Counted from the first letter of the stretch, positions 1-10,164 are shown. The stretch: DNA of 64,000 nt from Salipaludibacillus sp. LMS25 (GCF_024362805.1 NZ_CP093299.1:2512001-2576000), one strand, 5' to 3'. Notes: generated from the sequence alone by a model not told the origin. Translations and numbers: made by a program.

Positions 1-116
1 CTTAAGATCGAACAAGTTTAGGTGGGGGGATAAACTGCCCCTAAAGGTCCGATAAGTTAAACTAACAATCAGTGGGGGATGAAGGAAAACTCCCACTGAT
101 TGAAGCTTAGCTTTAT
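1..116 (+). repeat. Family A repeat, copy 1 (5' end cut by window)
   Basis: Right-hand three quarters of the family A element: the loop, the AGGTGGGGG and ACTGCCCC arms, the AATCAGTGGG/CCCACTGATT hairpin and the terminal GCTTTAT are all present. The left arms lie outside the window. See the copy at 39499 for the full structure. Confidence 0.9.
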
Positions 117-438
117 GGGCACCCCTAGTAGTTCATCTGTGTTTCTTAAATTGTATCAAACGTCTCTTAAAAGTCAATAATGAGTGAGAATTGAACCCAA
201 TGGAATCATCGTAAACGCTAGTGTTATATGGTAAATAACGAGATAGATAGACATATGATAATTCTCATATTTTTAATTAATGCGTGTGTTACGAGAAAAA
301 ACAAGATAGAATACGAAGTGTAGGAAAGTGATGAAGAGGGAAAAAGAATAGGATAACTAGCGCTATATAAAAGAAGTCACAATAACGGATAGGGCATTAG
401 GATAAACGGTTATAATCAATTGATAGGAGGGATTGAGA
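117..438. other. Intergenic, mostly featureless
   Basis: AT-rich spacer between repeat copy 1 and the first gene. A TATAAT at 411-416 lies just before the ribosome site but has no convincing -35 at the right distance. Nothing else recognised. Confidence 0.4.
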
Positions 439-918
439 ATGAAAATAAGAGGCATGCGTGAAAGAATGATTATCGGTTTGGAATGGTCAGGGACTTTTGA
501 GGAAGCGGCTGAAGGAAAGATCCATGCAGTCATCGATGAAGTGAAACAACGAATGGAAGAGATTAACGGAAAAGTGAACCCTCATGAATTTATCGGAGTG
601 TCTACCCATGACAGGCGAGATGGCTTTACGTACATCGGTGGCTGGGAAGTAGATAACGGAACGGATATTCCCCATGGTATGACGTACCGTATTGTCCCAG
701 AAGGTGATTATCTCATCTATAAACACCGAAAAGATAAAAAAATAAGTGAGACGTATAAAGAAATCAAAGAAGAGTTACAACAAAGAGGTTTAACGCCGTT
801 AAAGCCTGAAGACATAGATGCCTTTGATGATATTCCACTGAAGATTGAACTTCATAATGCTGAAAAAATATTAGTGGACGAGCCAGTATTTGAAATTCAT
901 ATTCCGGTTGCTAGATAA
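439..918 (+). CDS. GyrI-like/AraC effector-binding domain protein
   Basis: A stand-alone protein of about 159 residues matching the GyrI-like small-molecule-binding fold (SRPBCC-like, the sensor half of BmrR/Rob-type regulators), without a DNA-binding domain. Typical features are an early aromatic ligand-pocket region, the central GGWEV segment and the C-terminal IHIPV strand. ATG 439 is chosen over the upstream TTG at 433 because the AGGAGG at 425-430 sits 8 bases before the ATG but only 2 before the TTG. It stands alone, flanked by two repeat copies and followed by its own terminator. Such proteins often bind cationic drugs or dyes. The ligand here cannot be told from sequence. Confidence 0.75.
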   Translation: MKIRGMRERMIIGLEWSGTFEEAAEGKIHAVIDEVKQRMEEINGKVNPHEFIGVSTHDRRDGFTYIGGWEVDNGTDIPHGMTYRIVPEGDYLIYKHRKDKKISETYKEIKEELQQRGLTPLKPEDIDAFDDIPLKIELHNAEKILVDEPVFEIHIPVAR

Positions 919-931
919 GGCGATCAGTCAT

Positions 932-976
932 AAGACTAGGAAATTTATTAGATGTGCATAACCTAGTCTTATTTTT
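932..976 (+). terminator. Rho-independent terminator
   Basis: AAGACTAGG at 932-940 pairs perfectly with CCTAGTCTT at 962-970, followed by ATTTTT, 14 bases after the effector-binding gene stops. Confidence 0.8.
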
Positions 977-1103
977 GACGATTTTTTACCGTCAACTGAG
1001 ACCTACTTGGCATCCTTACTTCTTTTGCCTACTCTATTGAGCTCTTTTTAGTTATGACGAACGACTGTCATAATGGATTTTCAACACGAGCAACCGAACA
1101 ATG

Positions 1104-1260
1104 ATAAAGCTAAGCTTCAATCAGTGGGCGTTTTCCTTCATCCCCACTGATTGTTCGTTTAACTTATGGGACCTTTAGGGGTAGTTTATCCCCACCTAAA
1201 CTGTTCGATCTTCTTAAGTTTTGAGGTGAGGGTTTTACTGCCCCTTAAGAGTGGGATAAA
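1104..1260 (-). repeat. Family A repeat, copy 2 (the only inverted copy)
   Basis: Complete element reading on the minus strand, from ATAAAGC at 1104 to GGGATAAA at 1260. It carries all four arms of the long hairpin, though one outer-arm base differs (ACTACCCC for ACTGCCCC), plus the second hairpin. It is the only one of 14 family A copies in this orientation. Confidence 0.95.
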
Positions 1261-1565
1261 TAGCCTCTATGCAATTAGTCGCTTTTTAAAAGGCTGAGTG
1301 AAAGACGGTGACTCCCAGAGGATCAACGACGTCTGAAAGTGCAATGATAAGCTGAAGGCGAGCCCTCGGAAAAACATCTGTCTTTAGCAAGGTCAATGTA
1401 TTCGTCGTTTTTACAGGTTTGTTTTGTATGATGACATTGGATCATGATGTAAGAGTATGTGAAAAAAAGTATCTTCGTGCTTCAACGGGTCATAATCGGC
1501 AAAGAGGGTGGACAAGTCGTCCATTCCTTCTGGTAATTAGTTATGAATTATTTTGAAAAAAAGAG

Positions 1566-1594
1566 TTGCATATTTTCTGAAATTTCGATACAAT
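1566..1594 (+). promoter_or_regulatory. Candidate sigma-A promoter of the met operon
   Basis: TTGCAT at 1566-1571 and TACAAT at 1589-1594 are separated by 17 bases, upstream of the S-box leader. A second possible -10, TATAAT at 1631-1636, lies closer to the riboswitch but has only a weak TTTAGA-like -35. Confidence 0.55.
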
Positions 1595-1642
1595 TGGGAA
1601 CAATTAGATTTAGATTGGGAAATAAATGAATATAATAGAACG

Positions 1643-1752
1643 TTCTTATCACGAGAGGTGGAGGGAAAGGCCCTAAGAAACCTCAGCAACCAGCCGGCTT
1701 TATGCGGTCAGGTGCTAATTCCTGCAAGAAGACAACTTGCAAAGATAAGGAG
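1643..1752 (+). ncRNA. SAM-I (S-box) riboswitch
   Basis: Contains the conserved S-box core. TTCTTATC (1643-1650) pairs with GATAAGGA to form P1, and inside lie CGAGAGGTGGAGGGA, GGCCC, AAACCTCAGCAACC and the GGTGCTAATTCC segment. S-adenosylmethionine binding normally stabilises P1 and lets the downstream terminator form, turning methionine genes off. It precedes metI-metC-yitJ-metH, the expected targets. Confidence 0.97.
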
Positions 1753-1777
1753 AGGACTAAAGTGCATGGTATTAAGC

Positions 1778-1810
1778 AACCTTCTTCTTATTTTTGAAGA
1801 AGGTTTTTTT
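1778..1810 (+). terminator. S-box-controlled terminator
   Basis: AACCTTCTTC pairs with GAAGAAGGTT around a short loop and is followed by a T run, 25 bases beyond the S-box core. This is the expression platform of the SAM riboswitch. Confidence 0.93.
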
Positions 1811-1908
1811 GTCGTCGTGAGGTCTTCTCTAAACGTTCACACATGTGGAGAGGAACGAAGGTATGCCATAAGTTGGATCGCATGCTACTAAGGAGGGGTT
1901 GACGTTAA

Positions 1909-3042
1909 ATGAGTAAGTACACGAGTGAGTTAGAAACAAAAATTGTTCAAATTGGAAACCGTACTGAGTCAGCGACTGGAACGGTTAGTGTTCCCATCTA
2001 TTGTTCTACTGCTTACAGGCATGAAGGGATTGGACTGTCGACTGGTTATGATTATTCGAGATCAGGAAATCCGACGAGGGAAGTGCTGGAAGAGGCTATC
2101 GCGTCATTGGAAGGTGGTGATCGGGGGTTTGCCTGTTCTTCAGGAATGGCTGCTATTCAAGTCGTACTATCACTCTTTAATAGTGGTGATGATATCTTAG
2201 CAACGAGTGATTTATATGGCGGGACCTATCGTCTATTTGAAGCCTGTTGGCGGCGTTGGGGAATAACGTTTCAATATGGTGATGTGACGGATAGTGATTT
2301 TTTTAAACAACATATTAAGCCCACAACAAAGGCGCTATTTATTGAAACACCGACAAATCCATTAATGTACGAAGCAGATTTGGCTGCTTTCAGTCAATTA
2401 GCGAAAGAACACGATTTATTATTAATTGTAGATAATACGTTCTATACGCCGCTTTTGCAGAAGCCCCTATTAGAAGGGGCAGATATTGTTATTCATAGTG
2501 CCTCTAAGTATTTGTCAGGACATAATGATGTTATCGCAGGCCTTATTGTTTCTAAAGGGGAGGCCCTTTCAGAACAGTTATATTACATTTTTAACAGTAT
2601 GGGCCCTATCCTATCACCGCTTGATTCTTGGCTTGTTATGAGGGGGATGAAAACCCTCGCCTTACGTATGGAAAAACATGAAGCGAATGGGAAGCAACTA
2701 GCTGATTTTTTACAGTCTCACCCTGCCGTGCTTAATGTGAATTATCCGGGAAGAGGGGGAATGCTTTCTTTTCGAGTGAAAAATGAAAAGTGGGTTAATC
2801 CTTTTCTACAGAATTTAAAACTGGTAACGTTTGCGGAAAGTCTTGGAGGAGTGGAAAGCTTAATGACCTATCCAGCGACGCAAACCCATGCGGATGTCCC
2901 AGAGGAAGTGAGAAATGAGTTAGGCGTATGTAACAGACTGTTACGTTTTTCCGTTGGCATTGAGTCTGCAGATGATTTACGTCAAGATATTGATCAAGCG
3001 CTTGCTGCGGCGATAAAGAAGGAGGAGGAAAGACATGCCTGA
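1909..3042 (+). CDS. metI: Cystathionine gamma-synthase / O-acetylhomoserine thiolyase MetI
   Basis: PLP-dependent enzyme of the Cys/Met metabolism family, 377 residues. It joins an activated homoserine ester with cysteine, or with sulfide, on the way to methionine. PLP lysine is K200 in the SASKYLSGHNDV segment. Cofactor and substrate motifs include YSRSGNPTR near 49-57, SSGMAA near 77-82 and ETPTNP near 146-151. The short YPGRGGMLSF stretch is, from memory, typical of Bacillus MetI. AGGAGG at 1891-1896 supports ATG 1909. It is the first gene after the S-box leader and overlaps metC by 8 bases, so translation is probably coupled. Confidence 0.93.
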   Translation: MSKYTSELETKIVQIGNRTESATGTVSVPIYCSTAYRHEGIGLSTGYDYSRSGNPTREVLEEAIASLEGGDRGFACSSGMAAIQVVLSLFNSGDDILATSDLYGGTYRLFEACWRRWGITFQYGDVTDSDFFKQHIKPTTKALFIETPTNPLMYEADLAAFSQLAKEHDLLLIVDNTFYTPLLQKPLLEGADIVIHSASKYLSGHNDVIAGLIVSKGEALSEQLYYIFNSMGPILSPLDSWLVMRGMKTLALRMEKHEANGKQLADFLQSHPAVLNVNYPGRGGMLSFRVKNEKWVNPFLQNLKLVTFAESLGGVESLMTYPATQTHADVPEEVRNELGVCNRLLRFSVGIESADDLRQDIDQALAAAIKKEEERHA

Positions 3043-4231
3043 AGCACGACAACCATTGAGTATTCAAACACGTCTTTTGCATCATTCTCATAAAACGGAT
3101 GCCTCAACTGGGGCCGTGAGTATACCGATACAGCCAGCATCAACCTTTCATCAGAAAAGTGTGGATCACTTCGGAACGTTTGATTACGCACGATCAGGAA
3201 ACCCCACAAGGCAAGCATTGGAAGAAACTTTTGCAGAGCTTGAAAATGGGACGCGAGCATTTGCATTTGCTTCAGGGATGGCAGCGATTTCGTCCACTTT
3301 TATGATGCTCTCTGCTGGTGACCATCTTGTTATTACGGAAGATGTCTATGGAGGGACATATCGGTTCACAACAGAAATACTCCCACGCCACGGTATTGAG
3401 TATACGTTTGTGGATATGACCAATGTTGATGAAGTCCAAAAAGCACTACGTCCAAACACGGCCATGATTTATATGGAAACACCCTCTAATCCCACGATGA
3501 AGATCACGCCAATTCGAGAGATTGTCACGTTGGCTAAAAATCACGATTGTCTCACTGTGCTAGACAATACGTTTATGACGCCTGTATTACAGCGCCCACT
3601 AGATTTAGGTGTGGATGTGGTCGTCCACAGCGCCACGAAGTTTATCGGTGGCCATAGTGATGTGGTGGCGGGGCTAGCGGTTGTGAAAGATCGTGATTTA
3701 GCCACTCAGCTAAAATTTTTACAAAACAGCTTTGGGGCCATTCTCGGACCGAATGATTGCTGGCTCATTATGAGAGGTCTAAAAACAATGCACGCCCGTA
3801 TGACGTTATCATCTTCTACTGCACATGACATAGCTGTTTGGTTAAACGAGCATCCGATTGTTAAACACGTCTATTATCCAGGGCTTGAGAACCACCCTGG
3901 TTATGAGTTAAACAACTCTCAAGCAGAAGGGGCAGGGGCAGTGCTCTCATTTGAGCTGTCTGACCGGGCAGCTGTCAAGGCTGTAGTTGAAGCTATGACG
4001 ATACCCGTTTTTGCCGTTAGCCTTGGGGCTGTAGAGTCTATCTTATCCTATCCAGCTAAAATGTCGCACGAAGCCATGCCTCACCACGAACGAGAGAAAC
4101 GGGGAATTACAGATGGCTTGCTCCGTTTATCTGTAGGACTAGAAAATAAAGATGACCTAATAGCGGATTTTGAGCAGGCATTTCATAAGCTTTCGATAAA
4201 GGGAAAACAAGTACCATCGTTAAAAAAGTAG
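3035..4231 (+). CDS. metC: Cystathionine beta-lyase MetC
   Basis: PLP enzyme of the same family as its upstream neighbour, 398 residues. It cleaves cystathionine to homocysteine, pyruvate and ammonia. The PLP lysine is K202 in HSATKFIGGHSDV. YARSGNPTR (51-59), ASGMAA (79-84) and METPSNP (147-153) match the fold. The start lies inside the metI end, with GGAGGAGG just before it. Sequence alone separates lyase from synthase only weakly. The assignment rests on gene order (metI then metC behind an S-box) and on the fuller C-terminal domain. Confidence 0.92.
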   Translation: MPEARQPLSIQTRLLHHSHKTDASTGAVSIPIQPASTFHQKSVDHFGTFDYARSGNPTRQALEETFAELENGTRAFAFASGMAAISSTFMMLSAGDHLVITEDVYGGTYRFTTEILPRHGIEYTFVDMTNVDEVQKALRPNTAMIYMETPSNPTMKITPIREIVTLAKNHDCLTVLDNTFMTPVLQRPLDLGVDVVVHSATKFIGGHSDVVAGLAVVKDRDLATQLKFLQNSFGAILGPNDCWLIMRGLKTMHARMTLSSSTAHDIAVWLNEHPIVKHVYYPGLENHPGYELNNSQAEGAGAVLSFELSDRAAVKAVVEAMTIPVFAVSLGAVESILSYPAKMSHEAMPHHEREKRGITDGLLRLSVGLENKDDLIADFEQAFHKLSIKGKQVPSLKK

Positions 4232-4266
4232 GCTGAGAATCTGTCATAGATGGGAGAGGATTCAAA

Positions 4267-6138
4267 ATGGCATTATTAGATGATTTACAGCAGAAAATTT
4301 TGGTCGGTGACGGCGCGATGGGTACGTTTCTTTATCAAGAAGGTATTCATGGCTGCTTCGAACTATTAAATTATGATCGTCCAGAAAAAGTGTTAAAGGT
4401 CCATCAGCAATATATTGAAGCTGGAGCGGACATTATTCAAACAAACACGTATGCGGCTAACCGTTTGAAATTAAGACGTTATCAGCTGGAACACTTAACA
4501 GAAGAAATAAATTATAATGCAGTTGCTATCGCCAAAGAGGCAGCTAGTGATCACACGTACGTGTTAGGTACGATCGGCGGTATTAGTAATGTCCACTTGA
4601 ATGAATTTGAAACGGAAGAAATTCAAGCGAGCTTTAAAGAACAAGCCGATGTACTGCTTACGGCTGGTGTAGATGGCATATTACTAGAAACATTTTATAG
4701 TATTGATGAATTAAGTCTTATCCTTCGTTATTTACGTCAACAGACAAAGGTGCCAATTATAGCACAAGTGACACTTGGAGATATTGGCGTTCTACAAGGA
4801 GGAGTATCATTAAAAGCTGCCCTCAATAGGCTTGAAGAAGAGGGTGCTGATGTAGTGGGCTTAAACTGCCGGATGGGTCCCCATCACATGGTGCGCTCGT
4901 TGGAAGAGCTGCCTTTACCGCTAAAAACGTATTTATCTGTTTACCCGAATGCTAGTTTACCAAATGTACGGGACGGTCGTTTTTTCTATCAATCTAATCC
5001 TCATTATTTTGGGAAGATGACGGAAGAGTTGGTAGGGGAGGGAGCAAGGCTTATTGGCGGGTGTTGTGGTACGACGCCTGATCATGTGAGGGCAATAAAG
5101 ACCACGATTGTGAGCAAAGGCTTAATACCGATCACTCGTAAATCGATTAAGGAAAAAAGAACGAACACCGTTAGTGTCACATCACCGAATGTAACTGAGT
5201 CTCTTTCTGACGTCTCGCCTAAAAGCCAATCAGTTATTGTAGAACTAGATCCTCCCAAATCTCTGGCGCGGACAGATGAATTTTTGAAAGGAACGAAAGC
5301 CTTAAAAGAGGCTGGTGCTGACGCCGTAACTCTCGCTGATAATTCTTTAGCTTCTGCTAGAATAGATAATTTATCATTAGGTGTATTAATGAAGCAACAA
5401 ACAAAGGCGAGGCCACTCTTACATTTAGCATGCCGTGACCGCAATCTTATTGGGCTACAATCACATCTACTTGGTTTGCATACATTAGGGATTCATGATG
5501 TTTTAGCGATCACAGGCGATCCTGCTAAAGTAGGTGATTTTCCAGGGGCATCGTCTGTTTACGACATGGCATCACTAGACTTAATCAAATTCATTAAACA
5601 ATTAAATGAAGGTATTTCTTTTTCAGGGAAAGACCTCGGTGAAAAAACAGTGTTTACGGTAGCAGGGGCATTTAACGCGAATGCCCGTTATATTGACAAA
5701 GAAGTAAAGCGGCTAGAAAGAAAGATTAAAGCTGGCGCTGACTACTTTATGAGTCAACCGGTCTATAGCATCAAGCAGTTTGAGACTGTATATAAAGCGA
5801 CGAAGCATTTACCTGTTCCAATTTATATTGGCATCATGCCCCTTGTGAGTAGCCGGAACGCTGAATTCTTGCATAATGAGGTGCCTGGCATTACCTTATC
5901 TGATGATGTGAGAAAACGTATGGCTGCTTGCGGTAAAAGTAAAGCGGATGGGGAAAAAGAAGGCTTACTTTTAGCAAAAGAACTCATTGATGAAGCGAAA
6001 ACGTATTTTAACCATATCTATTTAATCACGCCTTTTTTACGCTATCAGATGACAGTAGAATTAACACGTTACATTCAAAGCATGAGTGAAAGGTCATTAG
6101 TTCAGGGTCAAAATAAAACGCAACAGGTAAAGAGGTGA
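4267..6138 (+). CDS. yitJ: Bifunctional homocysteine S-methyltransferase / methylenetetrahydrofolate reductase (YitJ type)
   Basis: Fusion of 623 residues. Residues 1 to about 290 form a homocysteine S-methyltransferase TIM barrel with the zinc ligands: Cys in GLNCRMG near 201 and CC in GGCCGT near 266-267. A variable linker follows to about 320. From VIVELDPPKS near 323 onward it is a MetF-like methylenetetrahydrofolate reductase barrel with the FAD-binding region ITGDPAK near 417 and SQPVYS near 497. The enzyme could thus make 5-methyl-THF and also methylate homocysteine. It lies 35 bases after metC and 4 before metH, so the reductase feeds the MetH reaction next door. Confidence 0.92.
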   Translation: MALLDDLQQKILVGDGAMGTFLYQEGIHGCFELLNYDRPEKVLKVHQQYIEAGADIIQTNTYAANRLKLRRYQLEHLTEEINYNAVAIAKEAASDHTYVLGTIGGISNVHLNEFETEEIQASFKEQADVLLTAGVDGILLETFYSIDELSLILRYLRQQTKVPIIAQVTLGDIGVLQGGVSLKAALNRLEEEGADVVGLNCRMGPHHMVRSLEELPLPLKTYLSVYPNASLPNVRDGRFFYQSNPHYFGKMTEELVGEGARLIGGCCGTTPDHVRAIKTTIVSKGLIPITRKSIKEKRTNTVSVTSPNVTESLSDVSPKSQSVIVELDPPKSLARTDEFLKGTKALKEAGADAVTLADNSLASARIDNLSLGVLMKQQTKARPLLHLACRDRNLIGLQSHLLGLHTLGIHDVLAITGDPAKVGDFPGASSVYDMASLDLIKFIKQLNEGISFSGKDLGEKTVFTVAGAFNANARYIDKEVKRLERKIKAGADYFMSQPVYSIKQFETVYKATKHLPVPIYIGIMPLVSSRNAEFLHNEVPGITLSDDVRKRMAACGKSKADGEKEGLLLAKELIDEAKTYFNHIYLITPFLRYQMTVELTRYIQSMSERSLVQGQNKTQQVKR

Positions 6139-6142
6139 ACAG

Positions 6143-9100
6143 ATGACAAAATCTGTTTTTGAGCAAGCTTTAAAGCAACGAATCTTAGTGTTAGATGGGG
6201 CGATGGGAACGATGCTTCAAGATGCGGATTTAACGGCAGAGGACTTCGGTGGGGAAGAATATGAAGGCTGTAATGAGTATTTAAACATCACCGCCCCTCA
6301 TGTGATTAGTCATATTTATCGATCTTATCTAGAAGCAGGTGCTGATATTATTGAAACGAATACATTTGGCGCCACCAGTCTTGTATTGGCAGATTATGAC
6401 CTACAGGCGTTAGCCTACGAATTGAATAGAAAAGCAGCCGAATTAGCTGTAAAGGAAGCACGTCAGTTTTCGACAGACGATAAGCCACGCTTTGTCGCTG
6501 GCGCCATGGGCCCTACGACAAAATCTCTCTCCGTCACAGGCGGAACGAGCTTTGCTGAGTTGACGAGTACTTATCGTGAACAAGTTGAAGGTTTGTTAGA
6601 TGGTGGCGTTGACATCTTACTGTTAGAGACCAGTCAAGATATGCGTAATGTGAAGGCGGCCTATGTGGCGATTGAACAAGCATTTGAGAAGCGTCATGAT
6701 CAAATTCCCTTAATGTTTTCTGGGACAATTGAGCCTATGGGGACGACATTAGCAGGTCAAACGATCGATGCATTTTATATTTCATTGGTGCATATGAAGC
6801 CGACTGTCGTGGGACTTAACTGTGCCACAGGACCAGAATTTATGCAAGATCATCTCAGGACGTTATCTGAAATAGCCCCTTCGTACGTTCATTGTTATCC
6901 GAACGCAGGATTGCCTGATGAAGAAGGTCATTACCATGAATCACCAAAATCATTAACAAAAAAGTTGATAGATTTTGCGGAAAAGGGCTGGTTAAATATC
7001 GTGGGAGGTTGTTGTGGGACAACACCTGATCATATTCGTGAAATGGCTGAAGCGGTAAAAGGATGTGAACCGAGACGCCTTCCGGATAATACCCGACATA
7101 GCGTGTCAGGCATTGAACCACTCATATATGATACTGATATGCGCCCTTTACTCGTTGGAGAAAGGACGAATGTCATTGGCTCTAGAAAATTCAAACGGCT
7201 GATTGCGGAAGAAAAGTATGAAGAAGCGTCTGAAATAGCCAGGGCACAAGTGAAGCGTGGGGCACACGTGATTGATATTTGTTTGGCTGACCCTGATCGT
7301 CATGAACTGGCAGATATGGAGAACTTCCTACATCATGTGATTAATAAAGTAAAAGTCCCTCTCATGTTAGATTCAACGGATACGTTGGTTATTGAGAAGG
7401 CACTCACCTATTCACAAGGGAAGGCCATTATTAATTCTATTAACTTAGAAGACGGTGAAGAAGAATTTAAAAAAGTAGCAGAGCTTATTCACCGATTTGG
7501 CGCAGCGGTCGTTGTCGGGACGATAGATGAAGAAGGAATGGGTGTGAGTGTGGAGCGGAAAGTAGCGATTGCAGAGCGGTCGTTCGATTTATTGGTCAAA
7601 GGTTACGGGGTATCCCCGCAAGACATTATTTTTGATCCTCTTGTCTTTCCTGTTGGGACAGGCGATGAACAGTACATTGGTTCAGCTGAGGCCACTGTTG
7701 AAGGCATAAGAAAAATTAAGGAGCTATTTCCACAATGTCTAACAATACTAGGCGTAAGCAATGTGTCATTCGGCTTGCCGCCTCTAGGCCGTGAAGTGTT
7801 AAATGCGGCATTTATGTATCATTGTACGAGAGCTGGATTAGACTATGCCATCGTCAATACGGAAAAATTAGAGAGGTACGGTTCCATTTCAGAAGAAGAA
7901 CGTCAGTTAGCTGATGACTTGTTATTCCGTACAAATGGCGACACATTAGCAGCCTTTACCGATTTTTATCGGAAGAAAAAACCGCGAAAGGCAACTGCTG
8001 TGAAAAAGCTTCCGCTGAAAGAACGGCTGGCTGACTATATTATTGAAGGGTCAAAAGATGGCTTGAATGATGATTTAGCAGAGGCGCTTAAAACGTATCG
8101 TGACCCGCTTGCGATAATTAACGGCCCATTAATGGATGGGATGGATGAAGTAGGGAAACTGTTTAACAATAACGAATTAATCGTGGCCGAGGTGCTTCAA
8201 AGTGCTGAAGCGATGAAAGCGGCTGTGGCATATCTCGAACCGTACATGGAAAAGAAGGCCGATGATCGTGGGAAAGGGAAAATTCTACTTGCGACGGTTA
8301 AAGGAGATGTACACGATATAGGGAAAAACTTAGTGGAAATCATTTTGCAAAATAATGGCTTCAGCATTGTTAATCTCGGTATTAAAGTTCCGCCGAATGA
8401 CATTATCGCCGCAGTAGAGCGGGAGAAACCTGATGCTATCGGCTTATCAGGACTATTAGTAAAATCAACACAACAGATGGTGTTAACTGCTAATGACTTA
8501 CGAGAGAGGGGCATCTCCATTCCTATTTTAGTAGGGGGTGCAGCTCTTACAAGGCGGTTTACGGAAAATAAAATTTCTAAGCAATATGAAGGGCTTGTCC
8601 TCTATGCAAAAGACGCCATGACAGGGTTGGAATTAGCGAACAAACTAGCGCGGCCTAAGGACAAGCAGGAGTTAATTACAATCCACAAAAATAGACAGCA
8701 AGAAATTAAAGAACAAGACTTGCTTGGTGATGTAGCCAAAAAACAAAGCGTTACTTCAGGGACTACAGTACTTACGAGACGAAGTGAGACAGAAAATAGT
8801 CCGATATTTATACCAGAAGATCTTTCTTTGCATGTCCTGCGGAATTTTCGCTTATCACATTTGTTACCTTATATAAATATGCAGACCCTACTGGGACAAC
8901 ACCTAGGTATCCAAGGGAATATTGCCCGCAATTGTGAGCGGGGAGATAAGAAAACACTTGAATTAAAAGAAAAGGTCATGGCATTTCTACACAAAGCAGA
9001 AAAGGAAAGGCTACTGCAAGCGAATGGTATGTATCGTTTTTACCCTGCACAGGCGGACGGAGACAGTGTCTTGATCTTTGATCGCGACGATCATACGCGC

Positions 9101-9598
9101 GTGTTGGAACGCTTTGATTTTCCAAGACAGTCGAAACCACCTTATCTATGTTTAGCAGATTTCCTGAGGGATAAAGCAGATGGGGAAATGGATTATGTCG
9201 GTTTTTTAACAGTAACGGCAGGAAGTGGTGTGAGAGAGATAGCCGAAAAAGCGAAACATGAAGGCAATTATCTGTACAGCCACCTCGTTCAAGCAGTGGC
9301 ATTAGAAGTGGCAGAAGCTTTTGCTGAGCGAATTCATCAGCTCATGCGTGATAAGTGGGGCTTCCCTGATTCAGCCGATTTTACGATGAAGGAAAGGTTC
9401 TCCGCCCGTTACCAAGGAGTTCGTGTCTCCTTTGGGTATCCAGCTTGTCCGAACTTAGAGGACCAAGCTAAACTCTTCAACCTTTTAGAGCCGTCCAAAA
9501 TCGGTATACAGCTCACAGACGAGTATATGATGGAGCCAGAAGCCAGTGTATCTGCCATGGTATTTGCCCATCCTAAAGGGAGATATTTTAGCGTTTAA
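6143..9598 (+). CDS. metH: Cobalamin-dependent methionine synthase MetH
   Basis: Full-length modular enzyme of 1151 residues. In order: homocysteine-binding barrel with zinc motif GGCCGTTPDH (near 292), pterin-binding barrel starting at LLVGERTNVIG (near 334), four-helix cap (about 635-720), B12 domain with DVHDIGKN (D722, cobalt ligand H724) and VGGAALT (near 800), and C-terminal reactivation domain with SFGYPACPNLEDQ (near 1100) that binds SAM during reductive reactivation. It transfers a methyl group from 5-methyl-THF through cobalamin to homocysteine. It is the last gene of the S-box operon. The intact B12 and activation modules imply cobalamin supply in this organism. Confidence 0.97.
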   Translation: MTKSVFEQALKQRILVLDGAMGTMLQDADLTAEDFGGEEYEGCNEYLNITAPHVISHIYRSYLEAGADIIETNTFGATSLVLADYDLQALAYELNRKAAELAVKEARQFSTDDKPRFVAGAMGPTTKSLSVTGGTSFAELTSTYREQVEGLLDGGVDILLLETSQDMRNVKAAYVAIEQAFEKRHDQIPLMFSGTIEPMGTTLAGQTIDAFYISLVHMKPTVVGLNCATGPEFMQDHLRTLSEIAPSYVHCYPNAGLPDEEGHYHESPKSLTKKLIDFAEKGWLNIVGGCCGTTPDHIREMAEAVKGCEPRRLPDNTRHSVSGIEPLIYDTDMRPLLVGERTNVIGSRKFKRLIAEEKYEEASEIARAQVKRGAHVIDICLADPDRHELADMENFLHHVINKVKVPLMLDSTDTLVIEKALTYSQGKAIINSINLEDGEEEFKKVAELIHRFGAAVVVGTIDEEGMGVSVERKVAIAERSFDLLVKGYGVSPQDIIFDPLVFPVGTGDEQYIGSAEATVEGIRKIKELFPQCLTILGVSNVSFGLPPLGREVLNAAFMYHCTRAGLDYAIVNTEKLERYGSISEEERQLADDLLFRTNGDTLAAFTDFYRKKKPRKATAVKKLPLKERLADYIIEGSKDGLNDDLAEALKTYRDPLAIINGPLMDGMDEVGKLFNNNELIVAEVLQSAEAMKAAVAYLEPYMEKKADDRGKGKILLATVKGDVHDIGKNLVEIILQNNGFSIVNLGIKVPPNDIIAAVEREKPDAIGLSGLLVKSTQQMVLTANDLRERGISIPILVGGAALTRRFTENKISKQYEGLVLYAKDAMTGLELANKLARPKDKQELITIHKNRQQEIKEQDLLGDVAKKQSVTSGTTVLTRRSETENSPIFIPEDLSLHVLRNFRLSHLLPYINMQTLLGQHLGIQGNIARNCERGDKKTLELKEKVMAFLHKAEKERLLQANGMYRFYPAQADGDSVLIFDRDDHTRVLERFDFPRQSKPPYLCLADFLRDKADGEMDYVGFLTVTAGSGVREIAEKAKHEGNYLYSHLVQAVALEVAEAFAERIHQLMRDKWGFPDSADFTMKERFSARYQGVRVSFGYPACPNLEDQAKLFNLLEPSKIGIQLTDEYMMEPEASVSAMVFAHPKGRYFSV

Positions 9599-9865
9599 AT
9601 AGTGAGAGACGAGACGTTGTTTTCATGATATTTTAAAGAACAATAAGTGCGATAAACACGTGATTTTGAATCGCCAATAAGTAAGCAAAAAACCTTACAA
9701 ATTAGCCGTTATTTAAAGACTTCTTTGTGGAAACTAGCGTATGGTAGCTTGAAGAGAAAGCTGATCCCTATTTCGTATCAGTGAAAACAAATAAAAAGAG
9801 AGACACCTTTAATTGATACTAACTTAAACAACAAGAAGAGCATTTAACTGAATTATGACATAGTT
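9599..9865. other. Intergenic after metH, nothing recognised
   Basis: No gene-like frame, no strong terminator hairpin directly behind metH, and no repeat copy up to about 9866. Confidence 0.4.
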
Positions 9866-9971
9866 TGTCTCAGATAACCGCCCGTAAAACTCCCGGTTTA
9901 AAATAGAGGAGAGCTAACGGACGCTCATGTCCTGATTCACTCAACTCCCACTGATTGAAGCTTAGCTTTAT
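9866..9971 (+). repeat. Family B/A hybrid repeat remnant
   Basis: Starts like family B (AGATAACCG, then AAAACTCCCGG and AAAATAGAG) and has lost the inner right arm. It continues with ACGGACGCT and GTCCTGATTCACTCA of family B, then ends with the family A right end CCCACTGATTGAAGCTTAGCTTTAT split across 9949-9971. The mixed composition shows that left and right halves of the two families can be exchanged. Confidence 0.75.
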
Positions 9972-10136
9972 ATGGGGAATAAACGCTACAAAAAATACAG
10001 TGAATGCTCACTTTCACTATTTCCCTAGTGAAAAAGAGCTTCGTTTAATGAGATAAGGAAAAGTAAGGACTCAGAAGTGAAGGAAAAACAATGGTCATTT
10101 CTATATGGCGTTAATTCTACCGAAAAAATGTCGAGA

Positions 10137-10164
10137 CTAGCATTGTTATGTGCTAGTTTTTTTT
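10137..10164 (+). terminator. Orphan terminator-like hairpin
   Basis: CTAGCA (10137-10142) and TGCTAG (10151-10156) flank an 8-base loop, followed by eight T residues. No convincing gene precedes it; the 68-codon frame around it lacks a ribosome site. It may be left from a lost gene. Confidence 0.5.

Noticed and set aside
1553..1891. 112-codon open frame ahead of metI
   Set aside because: It overlaps the S-box riboswitch and its terminator; the bases are explained by RNA structure and there is no ribosome site.
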